Of a stretch of DNA of 64,000 nucleotides, positions 29,187-38,815 are shown piece after piece (position 1 is the stretch's first letter; every line of letters begins with the position of its first letter). The position numbers were made by a program, and so were the translations under genes. The DNA lies in the NCBI RefSeq assembly GCF_030733845.1, contig NZ_CP132311.1:1-64000 (forward strand), read 5' to 3'. The notes under the pieces were generated by a model. It saw only the letters and a program-made list of their open reading frames with translations. It did not search any database and was not told the origin of the DNA. Source of the stretch: Shinella zoogloeoides. GTDB taxonomy: Bacteria > Pseudomonadota > Alphaproteobacteria > Rhizobiales > Rhizobiaceae.

Positions 29187-30775
29187 GTCTCGTCAGGAAA
29201 TTCGCGACCGTCGGCGGCACGACGCTGGGCAGCCGCGTGCTCGGTTTTGCGCGCGAAACGCTGATGGCGGCCGCGCTCGGCACGGGGCCGATGGCGGACG
29301 CGTTCTACGCCGCCTTCCGCTTCCCGAACCTCTTCCGCCGCCTTTTCGCCGAAGGCGCCTTCAATGCCGCCTTCGTGCCGCTCTTCGCCAAGGAGATCGA
29401 GGCGGGCGGCATCGACGGCGCCAAGCGCTTCTCCGAAGAAGTGTTCGGCGTCCTCTTCACTGTGCTCCTGATGCTGACCATCGCGATGGAGCTGCTGATG
29501 CCGCTCATCGTCGCCTGGGTCATCGCGCCGGGCTTCGTGGACGATCCGGAAAAGTTCGACGTGACGGTAAAGCTCGCCGTCGTCATGTTCCCCTATCTCA
29601 TGTGCATGTCGCTGACGGCCATGCTGTCTGGCATGCTGAACTCGCTGCACCACTATTTCGCCGCCGCCGTTGCTCCGGTCTTTCTGAACGTCGTGCTGAT
29701 CGGCGCACTCGGCTACGCGCTCTGGCAGGGCGCCTCGCCGCTGGAGACGGCCTGGTATCTCTCCTGGGGCGTGCTCGCCGCTGGCCTTCTCCAGATGGCC
29801 GTGCTCTATGCCGGCGTGCGCCATGCCGGCATGAAGATCGGCTTCCGCCGTCCGCGCATGACGCCGAACGTCAAGCGGCTGCTCTGGCTCGCCTTCCCCG
29901 CGGCAATTACCGGCGGCATCACCCAGATCAACCAGCTCATCGGCCAGATGATCGCGTCCACCAAGGACGGCGCGATTTCCGCCCTGCAATATGCCGACCG
30001 CGTCTACCAGTTGCCACTCGGCGTCGTCGGCATCGCCGTCGGCGTGGTGCTGCTGCCGGAGCTGGCGCGGGCGCTGAAGGGCGGCCACGAGCGCGAGGCG
30101 GGCAATCTGCAGAACCGCTCGATGGAATTCGTGCTCTTCCTGACGCTGCCCGCCGCCGCTGCCCTCTGGGTGATCTCCGACGAGATCGTGCGCGTGCTCT
30201 ATGAGCGCGGCGCCTTCAGCCCCGAGACGACGGCCGTCGTTGCCGGCACGCTCGCCATCTACGGCCTCGGCCTGCCGGGCTTCGTGCTGATCAAGGCGCT
30301 CAATCCCGGTTTCTTCGCGCGCGAGGACACCAGGACGCCGATGCGCATCACCCTGTTCTCCGTCGTTATCAACTGCGTGCTCGCGGTCTCGCTCTTCCCG
30401 CTGTTCTACGAGCGCGGCATCGCCACCGCCGAGGCCGTTTCCGGCTGGGTGACGGCGCTGCTGCTCTTCGTCACCCTGGTACGCCGAGGGCATTGGCCGC
30501 TGGAAAAGGCACTGCTCTGGCGTGTCGCACGGCTCCTGGCCGCGGCCGTCGTCATGGCGGTCGCGCTCGAATATGCCTCCGGCTATTTCGCCGATCGCCT
30601 CTCCTCGGCCGCGCCGCTCTATGAGCAGATCCTGGCGCTCGGCCTCCTCGTCGTCTTCGCCATGCTCGTCTATTTCTCCGTCGCCTTCCTCATCGGCGGG
30701 GCGGACCTCGGCATGATCCGCCGCAACATGAAGCGCAAGCCGAAGTCCGCGCCCGCCGAAGACCCGAGCGAATAG
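29183..30775 (+). CDS. murJ: Lipid II flippase MurJ (MviN)
   Basis: A 530-residue MOP-superfamily membrane protein with about 14 transmembrane helices that moves lipid II across the inner membrane. The family N-terminus is clear: [48 protein letters not shown] region (read in pieces), with the conserved arginines. The central [11 protein letters not shown] and [20 protein letters not shown] segments also fit. The ATG overlaps the glnD stop by 4 bases, so translation is coupled; the glnD-murJ pair is common in rhizobia. Confidence 0.96.
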   Translation: MSLVRKFATVGGTTLGSRVLGFARETLMAAALGTGPMADAFYAAFRFPNLFRRLFAEGAFNAAFVPLFAKEIEAGGIDGAKRFSEEVFGVLFTVLLMLTIAMELLMPLIVAWVIAPGFVDDPEKFDVTVKLAVVMFPYLMCMSLTAMLSGMLNSLHHYFAAAVAPVFLNVVLIGALGYALWQGASPLETAWYLSWGVLAAGLLQMAVLYAGVRHAGMKIGFRRPRMTPNVKRLLWLAFPAAITGGITQINQLIGQMIASTKDGAISALQYADRVYQLPLGVVGIAVGVVLLPELARALKGGHEREAGNLQNRSMEFVLFLTLPAAAALWVISDEIVRVLYERGAFSPETTAVVAGTLAIYGLGLPGFVLIKALNPGFFAREDTRTPMRITLFSVVINCVLAVSLFPLFYERGIATAEAVSGWVTALLLFVTLVRRGHWPLEKALLWRVARLLAAAVVMAVALEYASGYFADRLSSAAPLYEQILALGLLVVFAMLVYFSVAFLIGGADLGMIRRNMKRKPKSAPAEDPSE

Positions 30776-30787
30776 GCGCGCCGCGCA

Positions 30788-31264
30788 TCAGCGTGCGGCG
30801 AGCCTTGCCCGCTTGGTGAGCCGCGCCAGCCCGCCGCAATAGTGCCAGCGCCGCTTCGGCCCGACATCGACATGGACGATGCCGTTGCAATAGGTGCCGA
30901 TGCCGCCGATCGCCGGCGCGGATCGGGCCGCGGCGACGATCCGCTTTACGGAAATGCCGGGAACGCGGATATCGGCGGCAAGGCATTTGCGATGATAGGA
31001 GCCGCGACGGCCGTTCGAACGATGGCCGGAGGTGACGAGCGGCCGGCGTCCGACCTGGCGCGCTATATGCTGGAGCACCGCCCTCAGCTTGCCGGGAAAA
31101 CATCGGTGTCGCACGCGGGACGTCTGGATGGTGTAGATTTTAGCCACGCTCCCCTTGTCATGCCTGGAGATGTGTTTGTGGCTGCGGCCTGCCATGGTCT
31201 CGGTCGCGAAAAGCGATGTCAGCGCGACGACGCAGGCAAGCAGAATCGAACCGTTCTTTTGCAC
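30788..31264 (-). CDS. Small exported M15-type (YcbK-like) peptidoglycan peptidase
   Basis: A 158-residue secreted protein with a signal peptide (ILLACVVALTSLFATETMA). It has the zinc-site pattern of M15A D,D-peptidases: SGHRSNGRRGSYHRKCLAADIRV (read in pieces; H and D ligands) and GIVHVDVG (last H). This suggests D-Ala-D-Ala carboxypeptidase or peptidoglycan-trimming activity. The start is GTG at 31264 with GGGGAG a few bases upstream. It is convergent with murJ (12 bases apart), a suggestive but unproven cell-wall link. Confidence 0.78.
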   Translation of the reverse strand: MQKNGSILLACVVALTSLFATETMAGRSHKHISRHDKGSVAKIYTIQTSRVRHRCFPGKLRAVLQHIARQVGRRPLVTSGHRSNGRRGSYHRKCLAADIRVPGISVKRIVAAARSAPAIGGIGTYCNGIVHVDVGPKRRWHYCGGLARLTKRARLAAR

Positions 31265-31546
31265 GGTGCACTCCCCGTTTTGCGCCCCTTCGTCACAAAA
31301 CGGCCGACCGGGATCGGCCTTCCCTCAAATTCCCCGCGGGCAAGGAACGACCGGATAATGTCTTTTATAAGGATTTTCTTATGGATGCCGCGGCCGGCCG
31401 CGGCCCCTTGATCGCCGCCCCTGCGCCGTGCATAAGCGCGGCGTATTTTTCTTACGCAGTTCAGGGCGGAAAACCGCTTCGTCTTTCGGCCGAATTGCGC
31501 GTGCAACAGGGACCAGGCCCTCCACCCGCCTGAAGGAAACACCGTC

Positions 31547-32614
31547 ATGAGCGCATTCAAGCCTCTCGTCTTCTCCGGCGTCCAGCCGACCGGCAATCTC
31601 CACCTCGGCAATTATCTCGGCGCAATCCGCAAGTTCGTCGCGCTGCAGGAAGACAACGACTGCATCTACTGCGTCGTCGACCTGCATGCGCTCACCGCGC
31701 AGCTTGTGCACGAGGACATGCGCAGCCAGATCCGCTCGATCGCCGCCGCCTTCATCGCCTCCGGCATCGACCCGAAGAAGCACATCGTCTTCAACCAGTC
31801 GGCCGTGCCGCAGCATTCGGAACTGGCCTGGATCTTCAACTGCGTGGCGCGCATCGGCTGGATGGAGCGCATGACCCAGTTCAAGGACAAGACCGGCGGC
31901 AAGAATGCCGAGCAGGTCTCGCTCGGCCTGCTTGCCTATCCGAGCCTGATGGCGGCCGACATCCTCGTCTACCGCGCGACCCACGTTCCGGTCGGAGACG
32001 ACCAGAAGCAGCATCTCGAGCTGACCCGCGACATCGCGCAGAAGTTCAACATCGATTTCGGCAACCACATCCGCAAGGCCGGCACGGGCGTCGACGTCGT
32101 CGTCGGCGAGGAGCCGGTGCATGCCTATTTCCCGATGGTCGAGCCGCTGATCGGCGGGCCGGCGCCGCGCGTCATGAGCCTGCGCGACGGCACGAAGAAG
32201 ATGTCGAAGTCGGATGCCTCCGATCTATCGCGCATCAATCTGCTCGACGACGCCGACACGATCTCCAAGAAGATCCGCAAGGCCAAGACCGACCCGGACG
32301 CCTTGCCGAGCGAGGCCGAGGGCCTGAAGGGCCGCCCGGAAGCGGAGAACCTCGTCGGCATCTATGCCGCGCTCTCCGACAGGAGCAAGGCGGACGTGCT
32401 GTCCGAGTTCGGCGGCCAGCAGTTCTCGGCCTTCAAGCCGGCTCTCGTGGACCTTGCCGTCAACGTGCTTTCGCCGATCACCGACGAGATGCGCCGCCTG
32501 ATGGACGATACGAGCCACATCGACGCGATCCTTCGGGACGGCGGCGAAAGGGCGCGGGCGCGGGCCGAAAAAACCATGAAGGAAGTTCGCGACATCATCG
32601 GTTTTGTGCAGTAA
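31547..32614 (+). CDS. trpS: Tryptophanyl-tRNA synthetase
   Basis: A 355-residue class I aminoacyl-tRNA synthetase. The HIGH-like motif is [11 protein letters not shown] (residues 15-25), the KMSKS motif KKMSKSDAS (about 222-230), and the VVDLHALTA and [14 protein letters not shown] segments are typical of TrpRS. GAAGGAAACACC precedes the ATG. The preceding 282-base gap (31265-31546) carries only the divergent upstream regions; I see no RNA element or small gene in it. Confidence 0.97.
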   Translation: MSAFKPLVFSGVQPTGNLHLGNYLGAIRKFVALQEDNDCIYCVVDLHALTAQLVHEDMRSQIRSIAAAFIASGIDPKKHIVFNQSAVPQHSELAWIFNCVARIGWMERMTQFKDKTGGKNAEQVSLGLLAYPSLMAADILVYRATHVPVGDDQKQHLELTRDIAQKFNIDFGNHIRKAGTGVDVVVGEEPVHAYFPMVEPLIGGPAPRVMSLRDGTKKMSKSDASDLSRINLLDDADTISKKIRKAKTDPDALPSEAEGLKGRPEAENLVGIYAALSDRSKADVLSEFGGQQFSAFKPALVDLAVNVLSPITDEMRRLMDDTSHIDAILRDGGERARARAEKTMKEVRDIIGFVQ

Positions 32615-32650
32615 GGTCGGCTCGAAACGTCCTTGAGATAAGGGGGCCGT

Positions 32651-33142
32651 ATGGTTTCTCGACGACTTTCCCGCCTTGAAGGCCACCGCCGAAAATTTCT
32701 GGCGGTCATCGACGACACGCCGGAATGCCAGCGCGCCGTCCATTATGCGGGAATGCGCGCGAAGAACTCCAACGGCGCCGTCGTGCTGCTCTATGTGATC
32801 GCCAACGGTGACTTCCAGCAATGGCTGGGGGTCGAGGAGATCATGCGGGCGGAGGCGCGCGAGGAAGCGGAAGCCGTGCTCGCCAAGGCGGCGCAGGCCC
32901 TGCGCGAATCGATCGGCATCGAGCCGGAACCGGTGATCCGCGAGGGCATCGCGAGCGAACAGATCAACAGCCTGATCGAGGAGGACCGCGACATCGCGAT
33001 CCTCGTTCTGGCGGCGGGCTCCGCCAAGGAAGGGCCGGGGCCTCTGGTCTCCTCCCTCGCCAGCCGCGGGCAGGCCTTCCCGATTCCGGTCACGGTGATC
33101 CCGGATTCGCTGAGCGACGAGGAACTGGACGCGCTGAGCTGA
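32651..33142 (+). CDS. Universal stress protein UspA family
   Basis: A 163-residue single Usp domain: FLAVIDDTPECQRAVHYA at the first strand, ILVLAAGSAKEGPGPLVSSLA near the ATP-loop position (G-x2-G-x9-G-S/T pattern only loosely kept), and PVTVIPDSLSDEELDAL at the end. The loosened loop leaves ATP binding uncertain. It lies 36 bases after trpS and 97 before the NifU-like gene, all in one direction. Confidence 0.85.
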   Translation: MVSRRLSRLEGHRRKFLAVIDDTPECQRAVHYAGMRAKNSNGAVVLLYVIANGDFQQWLGVEEIMRAEAREEAEAVLAKAAQALRESIGIEPEPVIREGIASEQINSLIEEDRDIAILVLAAGSAKEGPGPLVSSLASRGQAFPIPVTVIPDSLSDEELDALS

Positions 33143-33239
33143 TCTGAAGGCTTGAAGAACGGGCGGCGAACGCCTATCTTCTTTTGAATTATTCTAAATG
33201 TTTGGGCCGACCGAAGCGCCTGGCCGCACGGAGAGAAAG

Positions 33240-33809
33240 ATGTTCATCCAGACCGAAGCGACGCCGAACCCGGCGACCCTCAAGTTCCTGCCGGGCAAGG
33301 TGGTGCTGGAGACGGGCACCGCCGAGTTCCGCGACGAGACGGAAGCGCGCGCAGCCTCGCCGCTCGCCGCCCGCCTGTTCGCCGTTCCCGGCGTCAGCGG
33401 CGTGTTCCTCGGCTACGATTTCATCACCGTCACCAAGGACGGCGCCGACTGGCAGCACATGAAGCCGGCCATCCTCGGCAACATCATGGAGCATTTCATG
33501 TCCGGCCAGCCGGTCCTGGCCAGCGGCGCCTTCGCCGGCGGCGAGGACGAGGACGGCGAGTTCTTCGACGAGGGCGACGAAACCATCGTCGCCACCATCA
33601 AGGAACTGCTCGACACGCGCGTGCGCCCGGCCGTGGCGCAGGACGGCGGCGACATCACCTTCAAGGGGTTCCGCGACGGCGTGGTCTACCTCAACATGAA
33701 GGGCGCCTGCTCGGGCTGCCCCTCCTCCACGGCGACGCTGAAGCACGGCGTGCAGAACCTTCTTCGCCATTTCGTACCGGAAGTGCAGGAAGTTGAAGCC
33801 GTCGCCTGA
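33240..33809 (+). CDS. NifU/NfuA-type Fe-S scaffold protein
   Basis: A 189-residue protein with an N-terminal Nfu_N domain (MFIQTEATPNPATLKFLPG) and a C-terminal NifU-like domain holding the cluster-binding CxxC in GACSGCPSSTATLKHGV. It carries and delivers [4Fe-4S] clusters. The ATG at 33240 gives the canonical N-terminus and has GGAGAGAAAG directly before it; the 14-codon extension is rejected. The MiaB and HemW enzymes in this window are radical SAM proteins that need such clusters. Confidence 0.92.
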   Translation: MFIQTEATPNPATLKFLPGKVVLETGTAEFRDETEARAASPLAARLFAVPGVSGVFLGYDFITVTKDGADWQHMKPAILGNIMEHFMSGQPVLASGAFAGGEDEDGEFFDEGDETIVATIKELLDTRVRPAVAQDGGDITFKGFRDGVVYLNMKGACSGCPSSTATLKHGVQNLLRHFVPEVQEVEAVA

Positions 33810-33839
33810 TACCCGCCGCATGAAAGGCCGGTGCCCGGA

Positions 33840-34487
33840 ATGATCGTCCTTGCGATCGATACCGCGGGCACGGGTTGTTACGCGGCGCTCTATGACACCG
33901 ATCAGGATACCGTGCTCGGCGCTGCCGGCGCCGATATCGGCCGCGGCCATGCCGAGCGGCTGATGGAATTCGTCGACGCGGCGCTCGATGCCGCCGGCAT
34001 GACCTTGCACGACATCGGCCGCATCGCGGTCACGATCGGCCCCGGTTCCTTCACCGGCATCCGTGTCGGCGTCGCCGCCGCGCGGGGCCTGGCTCTGGCG
34101 CTCGGTGTTCCCGCCGTCGGCGTCTCGACCCTTTCGGCGCTTGCCGCAGACCGGCAGACCGGCACGTCCCTCCTCGTTGCGATGGATGCCAAGCGCGACG
34201 AGGTCTACTGGCAGTCCTTTGCGGCCGACGGCGCGGAAGCCTCGCCGCCCGCGATCGCCACCGTTGCCGCGGCGCGCGAACTGGCGGCACGCCATGACGG
34301 TATTGTTGCCGGTTCGGCAGCCCACATGCTGCGCGAAGAATTGCCGCAGGAGGCTGACGGGGTCTCCATCTCGACCGTCGCGCGCCTCGGCGCCCGCCTC
34401 GATCCGGCAAGCCATCTGCCGAAGCCGCTTTATCTGCGCGGCCCCGATGCCAAGCCGCAGGCGGGTTTCGCGATCCGGAGGGCATGA
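33840..34487 (+). CDS. tsaB: tRNA threonylcarbamoyladenosine modification protein TsaB
   Basis: A 215-residue ASKHA-fold protein, the inactive paralogue that partners TsaD in t6A37 synthesis on tRNA. It begins MIVLAIDTAGTGCYAALYD and has IGPGSFTGIRVGVAAARGLALAL. A GTG at 33831 would add three residues; the ATG at 33840 is the family-like start. It is directly followed by rimI with one base between stop and start. Confidence 0.92.
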   Translation: MIVLAIDTAGTGCYAALYDTDQDTVLGAAGADIGRGHAERLMEFVDAALDAAGMTLHDIGRIAVTIGPGSFTGIRVGVAAARGLALALGVPAVGVSTLSALAADRQTGTSLLVAMDAKRDEVYWQSFAADGAEASPPAIATVAAARELAARHDGIVAGSAAHMLREELPQEADGVSISTVARLGARLDPASHLPKPLYLRGPDAKPQAGFAIRRA

Positions 34488-34488
34488 C

Positions 34489-34983
34489 ATGTCCCTGACC
34501 GATTATTTCGTCCGCAAGCCGGCCTTCGAGATATTCCCGCTCGAAGCCGACGATGCCGGTATCGCGGCGGCGCTCCATCGCATGCGCTTTCCCCAGCCGT
34601 GGAACGACGGGGAATTCCATTCGTTGCTGTCGCAGGATACGGTCTTCGGGTTCCTGGCGCTGAAGGAAGGTGTGCTCGGCCGCACGGCCGGCGGCTTCGT
34701 GCTGGCCCGCGCGGCGGCCGGCGAAGCCGAGATCCTGACGATCGGCGTCGACCAGCGCTTCGGGCGCGCCGGCCTCGGCTGGCGCCTGATGCAGGCAGCC
34801 CTGCGCGAGGCGCGGATGCGCGGGGCCGAGGATGTCTTTCTGGAAGTCGACGAGGACAATGCCGCGGCCTGCGGGCTCTATGTCAAGCTTGGCTTCGCCA
34901 AGGTCGGCGAGCGCAAGGCCTATTATGCGGCGGCGGATGGCAGGCGGTCCACAGCGCTTGTCATGCGCCGCGATCTTCGCTAG
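34489..34983 (+). CDS. rimI: Ribosomal-protein alanine N-acetyltransferase RimI-like
   Basis: A 164-residue GNAT enzyme. The acetyl-CoA loop is represented by VDQRFGRAGLGWRLMQAALREA, followed by VFLEVDEDNAAACGLYVKLGFAKVGERKAYY, the usual RimI ending (quoted in pieces of the motif: LEVDEDN, LYVKLGF, GERKAYY). RimI acetylates the N-terminal alanine of S18. The tsaB-rimI order is common in bacteria and supports the name. Confidence 0.88.
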   Translation: MSLTDYFVRKPAFEIFPLEADDAGIAAALHRMRFPQPWNDGEFHSLLSQDTVFGFLALKEGVLGRTAGGFVLARAAAGEAEILTIGVDQRFGRAGLGWRLMQAALREARMRGAEDVFLEVDEDNAAACGLYVKLGFAKVGERKAYYAAADGRRSTALVMRRDLR

Positions 34984-35021
34984 TCCCCTGTCGGGGGGCA
35001 GAACGAACGAGGGAAGGCCGC

Positions 35022-35447
35022 ATGACGGAAGTGGAGAAATCGCTGGAAGAGCTTTGTGTCGAGCGCGGCATGCGCATGACCGATCAGCGCCGCGTCATCG
35101 CGCGCGTGCTGGAGTCGTCCGCCGATCATCCTGACGTGGAAGAGCTTTACCGCCGCTCGTCTGCCGTCGATTCGCGCATTTCCATCTCCACCGTCTACCG
35201 CACGGTAAAGCTCTTCGAGGATGCCGGCATCATCGAGCGGCATGACTTCCGGGACGGCCGCTCGCGCTACGAGACCGTGCCGGACGAGCACCACGATCAC
35301 CTGATCGACCTGAAGACCGGCACCGTCATCGAATTCCATTCGCCGGAGATCGAGGCCCTTCAGGAGCGCATCGCGCGCGAGCACGGCTTCCGCCTCGTCG
35401 ACCACCGCCTGGAACTCTACGGCATTCCGCTCAAGGAGGGCGAGTGA
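35022..35447 (+). CDS. fur: Fur-family metalloregulator, probably Mur-type
   Basis: A 141-residue Fur protein. The winged helix contains MRMTDQRRVIARVLE and ISISTVYRTVKLFEDAGII. The metal-binding part has the HHDHLIDLKTG motif, the E of IEFHSPEIEAL and the H of VDHRLELYG. Proteins with nearly this sequence in rhizobia (Mur) respond mainly to manganese and repress Mn uptake, while RirA and Irr take over iron control; the assignment to Mur here is from memory of the family. GGGAAGG lies just before the ATG. olsA follows. Confidence 0.88.
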   Translation: MTEVEKSLEELCVERGMRMTDQRRVIARVLESSADHPDVEELYRRSSAVDSRISISTVYRTVKLFEDAGIIERHDFRDGRSRYETVPDEHHDHLIDLKTGTVIEFHSPEIEALQERIAREHGFRLVDHRLELYGIPLKEGE

Positions 35448-35489
35448 GGCGAACCGCCGCCCACCTCCTGACTTTCTGCCGGTGACCCT

Positions 35490-36290
35490 TTGATCACCTG
35501 GCTTCGTATCGCCCTCGGCCTGACCGTTCTCGTCGCGGTGACGCTCGTCCTCCTGCCGGTCCAGCTCGTCGGCCTCCGTTTCAACCTGAAGATCCGCCGA
35601 CGCGTGCCCCGCCTCTGGCACCGCGTCGCCTGCCGCGTGCTGGGCCTGAAGGTGCGCGTGCATGGCACGCTGGAACCGAAGCGGCCCTTGCTGATCGCCG
35701 CCAACCATGCGTCCTGGAAGGACATCATGGTGCTCGGTTCGGTCGCCGACGTCGTCTATATCGCCAAGGCCGAGGTGCGTGGCTGGCCGGTCTTCGGCAT
35801 CCTCGCCCGTCTTCAGGCGACGATCTTCGTCGAGCGCGAGCAGCGCCAGAAGACCGGCGACCAGGTGGACGAGATTGCCCGGCGCATGGCGGATGGCGAG
35901 ATCGTCGTGCTTTTCCCGGAAGGCACGACCTCGGACGGCAACCGCCTGCTGGAGATAAAGACCTCCCTGTTCGGTGCCGCCGCCTCCGCCGTTCCGCACG
36001 CGCCTGACGGCGTCGTGCATATCCAGCCGGTCTCGATCGCCTATACCGGCGTGCACGGCATGGCGATGGGACGCTACCACCGGCCGCTCGCCGCCTGGCC
36101 GGGCGATATCGAGCTCCTGCCGCATCTGCTGGGCGTGGCAAGGGAAGGGGCGGTCGACGTGGATGTCGATTTCGGCGAACGGGTGGACTACACGCGGGCG
36201 AGCAATCGCAAGCAGGTGAGCCGCGAGGTCGAGGCGCGCATCCGCACCATGCTGGGCGCGCGCCTGCGCGGCCGTCGCTCGGGCATGTGA
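35490..36290 (+). CDS. olsA: Lyso-ornithine lipid O-acyltransferase OlsA (PlsC-like)
   Basis: A 266-residue PlsC-family acyltransferase with an N-terminal membrane helix (IALGLTVLVAVTLVLLPVQL). Motifs are the catalytic NHASWKDI (NHxxxxD), VEREQRQKTG and FPEGTTSDG. Position between fur/mur and miaB matches olsA of sinorhizobia, which acylates lyso-ornithine lipid; a phosphatidic acid synthesis role (PlsC) cannot be excluded. The only plausible start is TTG at 35490 with no strong ribosome site, unless translation starts at a GTG further in. OlsB is encoded at 20.1 kb. Confidence 0.82.
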   Translation: MITWLRIALGLTVLVAVTLVLLPVQLVGLRFNLKIRRRVPRLWHRVACRVLGLKVRVHGTLEPKRPLLIAANHASWKDIMVLGSVADVVYIAKAEVRGWPVFGILARLQATIFVEREQRQKTGDQVDEIARRMADGEIVVLFPEGTTSDGNRLLEIKTSLFGAAASAVPHAPDGVVHIQPVSIAYTGVHGMAMGRYHRPLAAWPGDIELLPHLLGVAREGAVDVDVDFGERVDYTRASNRKQVSREVEARIRTMLGARLRGRRSGM

Positions 36291-36332
36291 CGGGGCTTCA
36301 TTTTCCGGGGCTTTTCCACTATGGAAACGGCC

Positions 36333-37721
36333 ATGAGCGAACAATCAGTCATCACGCCCGCAGCAGACGCCAAGCCGAACACCCGCAAGGTCTTCGTCAA
36401 GACCTATGGCTGTCAGATGAACGTCTATGACAGCGACCGCATGACGGACGCCCTGTCGAAGGACGGCTACCAGGCGACGGATGTGCTGGAAGAGGCCGAT
36501 CTCGTTCTTCTCAATACCTGTCATATCCGCGAGAAGGCGGCGGAGAAGGTCTATTCCGAACTCGGGCGTCTGCGCGAGATGAAGAAGGCCCGCGCCAAGG
36601 ACGGCCGCGAGATGGTGATCGGCGTCACCGGCTGCGTCGCGCAGGCCGAAGGCAAGGAAATCCTGCGCCGCGCCCCTGCGGTCGATCTCGTCGTCGGCCC
36701 GCAGACCTATCACCGCCTGCCGGAGGCCCTTCGCCGTGCCAAGGGTGGCGAGCGTGTCGTCGAGACCGATTACGCCATCGAGGACAAGTTCGAACACCTG
36801 CCGGCGCCGGAAAAGGCCAGGACCCGCGCGCGGGGCGTCACCGCCTTCCTCACCGTGCAGGAAGGCTGCGACAAGTTCTGTACCTTCTGCGTGGTGCCCT
36901 ATACGCGCGGTTCCGAAGTGTCCCGCCCGGTCGCTCAGATCGTCGCCGAGGCAGAACGCCTCGTGGACGGTGGGGTGCGCGAGATCACGCTGCTCGGCCA
37001 GAACGTCAATGCCTGGCATGGCCTTGGCCCTGATGGCGGCGAATGGGGTCTCGGCGACCTGCTCTACAGGCTCGCCGAGATCGAGGGCCTCGCGCGCCTG
37101 CGCTATACGACCAGCCATCCGCGCGACATGGACGACCGGCTGATCGAGGCGCATCGCGACCTGCCCAAGCTGATGCCCTACCTGCATTTGCCGGTGCAGG
37201 CCGGCTCCGACCGCATCCTGAAATCCATGAACCGCCGGCACACGGCCGCCGAATACATCGCCCTCATCGAGCGCATCCGCGCCGTCCAGCCGGAGCTTGC
37301 CATCTCGGGCGATTTCATCGTCGGCTTCCCCGGCGAGACTGACGAGGACTTCGAGGAGACGATGCGCCTCATCGAGGCGGTCGGTTATGCACAGGCATTT
37401 TCGTTCAAGTATTCCATCCGCCCCGGCACGCCCGGCGCGGAGATGGACGGTCATGTCGATGAGGCCGTGAAGTCCGAACGCCTTGAAAGATTGCAGGCTT
37501 TGCTCTTCCGCCAGCAGCGAGAATTCGCCGCCGGCTGCATCGGCAAGGAGATCGACTTGCTTCTGGAGAAGCCCGGACGCATGCCCGGCCAGCTCGTCGG
37601 CCGCTCGCCCTGGCTGCAGCCTGTGAATGTTGATGCAAAAGGTTCTGGAATCGGTGACATTATCCGGGTACGAATCACCGATGCCGGGCCCAACAGCCTT
37701 TTCGCCGAAGCGATCGGGTGA
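36333..37721 (+). CDS. miaB: tRNA-2-methylthio-N6-dimethylallyladenosine synthase MiaB
   Basis: A 462-residue methylthiotransferase. The N-terminal UPF0004 domain holds three cysteines ([34 protein letters not shown]). The radical SAM motif is CDKFCTFC in [21 protein letters not shown]-terminal TRAM domain follows. It adds the 2-methylthio group at A37 of tRNAs. The ATG at 36333 has GGAAA upstream and family-like MSEQS; ATG 36321 is an alternative adding four residues. It starts the conserved miaB-phoH-ybeY-corC-lnt run. Confidence 0.96.
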   Translation: MSEQSVITPAADAKPNTRKVFVKTYGCQMNVYDSDRMTDALSKDGYQATDVLEEADLVLLNTCHIREKAAEKVYSELGRLREMKKARAKDGREMVIGVTGCVAQAEGKEILRRAPAVDLVVGPQTYHRLPEALRRAKGGERVVETDYAIEDKFEHLPAPEKARTRARGVTAFLTVQEGCDKFCTFCVVPYTRGSEVSRPVAQIVAEAERLVDGGVREITLLGQNVNAWHGLGPDGGEWGLGDLLYRLAEIEGLARLRYTTSHPRDMDDRLIEAHRDLPKLMPYLHLPVQAGSDRILKSMNRRHTAAEYIALIERIRAVQPELAISGDFIVGFPGETDEDFEETMRLIEAVGYAQAFSFKYSIRPGTPGAEMDGHVDEAVKSERLERLQALLFRQQREFAAGCIGKEIDLLLEKPGRMPGQLVGRSPWLQPVNVDAKGSGIGDIIRVRITDAGPNSLFAEAIG

Positions 37722-37747
37722 CGGGCGGACCCAAGGAGCTTGACCGC

Positions 37748-38800
37748 TTGAACGGACACGAAGTGATGACGCCATCGCCGCGCCAGTCGAAAAACGAGAC
37801 CGACGCAAATCAATTCGTGCTCACTTTCGAGAACAATCGATATGCAAGCGAGCTCTTCGGTCAGTTCGACCAGAACCTGAAGCTGATCGAACAGCGCCTC
37901 AACATCGATGCCCGCGCCCGCGGCAACTCCGTCTCGATCTCCGGCGATGTGGTGGCGACCGGCCAGGCGCGCCGCGCGCTCGATTATCTCTACGATCGCC
38001 TCCAGAAGGGCGGATCGGTCGAGCTTTCCGATGTCGACGGAGCGATCCGCATGGCGATCGCCGCAGACGACCAGCTTTCGCTGCCGACGATGGAGCGTAA
38101 GGCCAAGCTCACCATGTCGCAGATTTCCACCCGCAAGAAGACCATCGCCGCCCGCACGCCGACACAGGATACCTATATCCGCGCGCTGGAGCGCTCCGAA
38201 CTCGTCTTCGGCGTCGGCCCGGCCGGCACCGGCAAAACCTACCTCGCCGTCGCCTACGCCGCCCAGCTTCTGGAGCGCGGCGCGGTCGATCGCATCATCC
38301 TGTCGCGCCCCGCCGTCGAAGCCGGCGAGCGTCTCGGCTTCCTGCCGGGCGACATGAAGGAAAAGGTCGATCCCTATCTGCGCCCGCTCTACGATGCGCT
38401 CTACGACATGATGCCGGGCGACAAGGTCGAGCGCGCCATCACGGCCGGCGTCATCGAGATCGCGCCGCTCGCCTTCATGCGTGGCCGCACGCTCGCCAAT
38501 GCTGCGGTCATCCTCGACGAGGCGCAGAACACGACCTCGATGCAGATGAAGATGTTCCTGACGCGCCTTGGCGAAAACGGCCGAATGATTGTCACCGGCG
38601 ACCCGAGCCAGGTGGATCTGCCGCGCGGCGTCAAGTCCGGCCTCGTCGAAGCCTTGCAGATCCTTAAGGGCGTGGAAGGCGTTTCGGTCGTCCGTTTCAA
38701 GGACGTGGACGTCGTGCGTCACCCGATGGTCGCCCGCATCGTCCGGGCCTACGAGGCGCAGACCGCCGTGCAGGACGAAAGCGAGCAGGTGGACCGGTAA
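37748..38800 (+). CDS. phoH: PhoH-like ATPase (YbeZ)
   Basis: A 350-residue P-loop protein. Walker A is GPAGTGKT in VFGVGPAGTGKTYLA and Walker B VILDEAQNTT; RIILSRPAVEAGERLGFLPG is a PhoH signature. YbeZ works with YbeY in rRNA/RNA processing. A TTG start at 37748 is chosen because AAGGAG lies nine bases upstream and the product begins like related rhizobial PhoH proteins (Met-Asn-Gly). A GTG overlapping the miaB stop (37718) is in frame but lacks such a site. Confidence 0.93.
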   Translation: MNGHEVMTPSPRQSKNETDANQFVLTFENNRYASELFGQFDQNLKLIEQRLNIDARARGNSVSISGDVVATGQARRALDYLYDRLQKGGSVELSDVDGAIRMAIAADDQLSLPTMERKAKLTMSQISTRKKTIAARTPTQDTYIRALERSELVFGVGPAGTGKTYLAVAYAAQLLERGAVDRIILSRPAVEAGERLGFLPGDMKEKVDPYLRPLYDALYDMMPGDKVERAITAGVIEIAPLAFMRGRTLANAAVILDEAQNTTSMQMKMFLTRLGENGRMIVTGDPSQVDLPRGVKSGLVEALQILKGVEGVSVVRFKDVDVVRHPMVARIVRAYEAQTAVQDESEQVDR

Positions 38801-38815
38801 CGGTCCCGGCATTTC

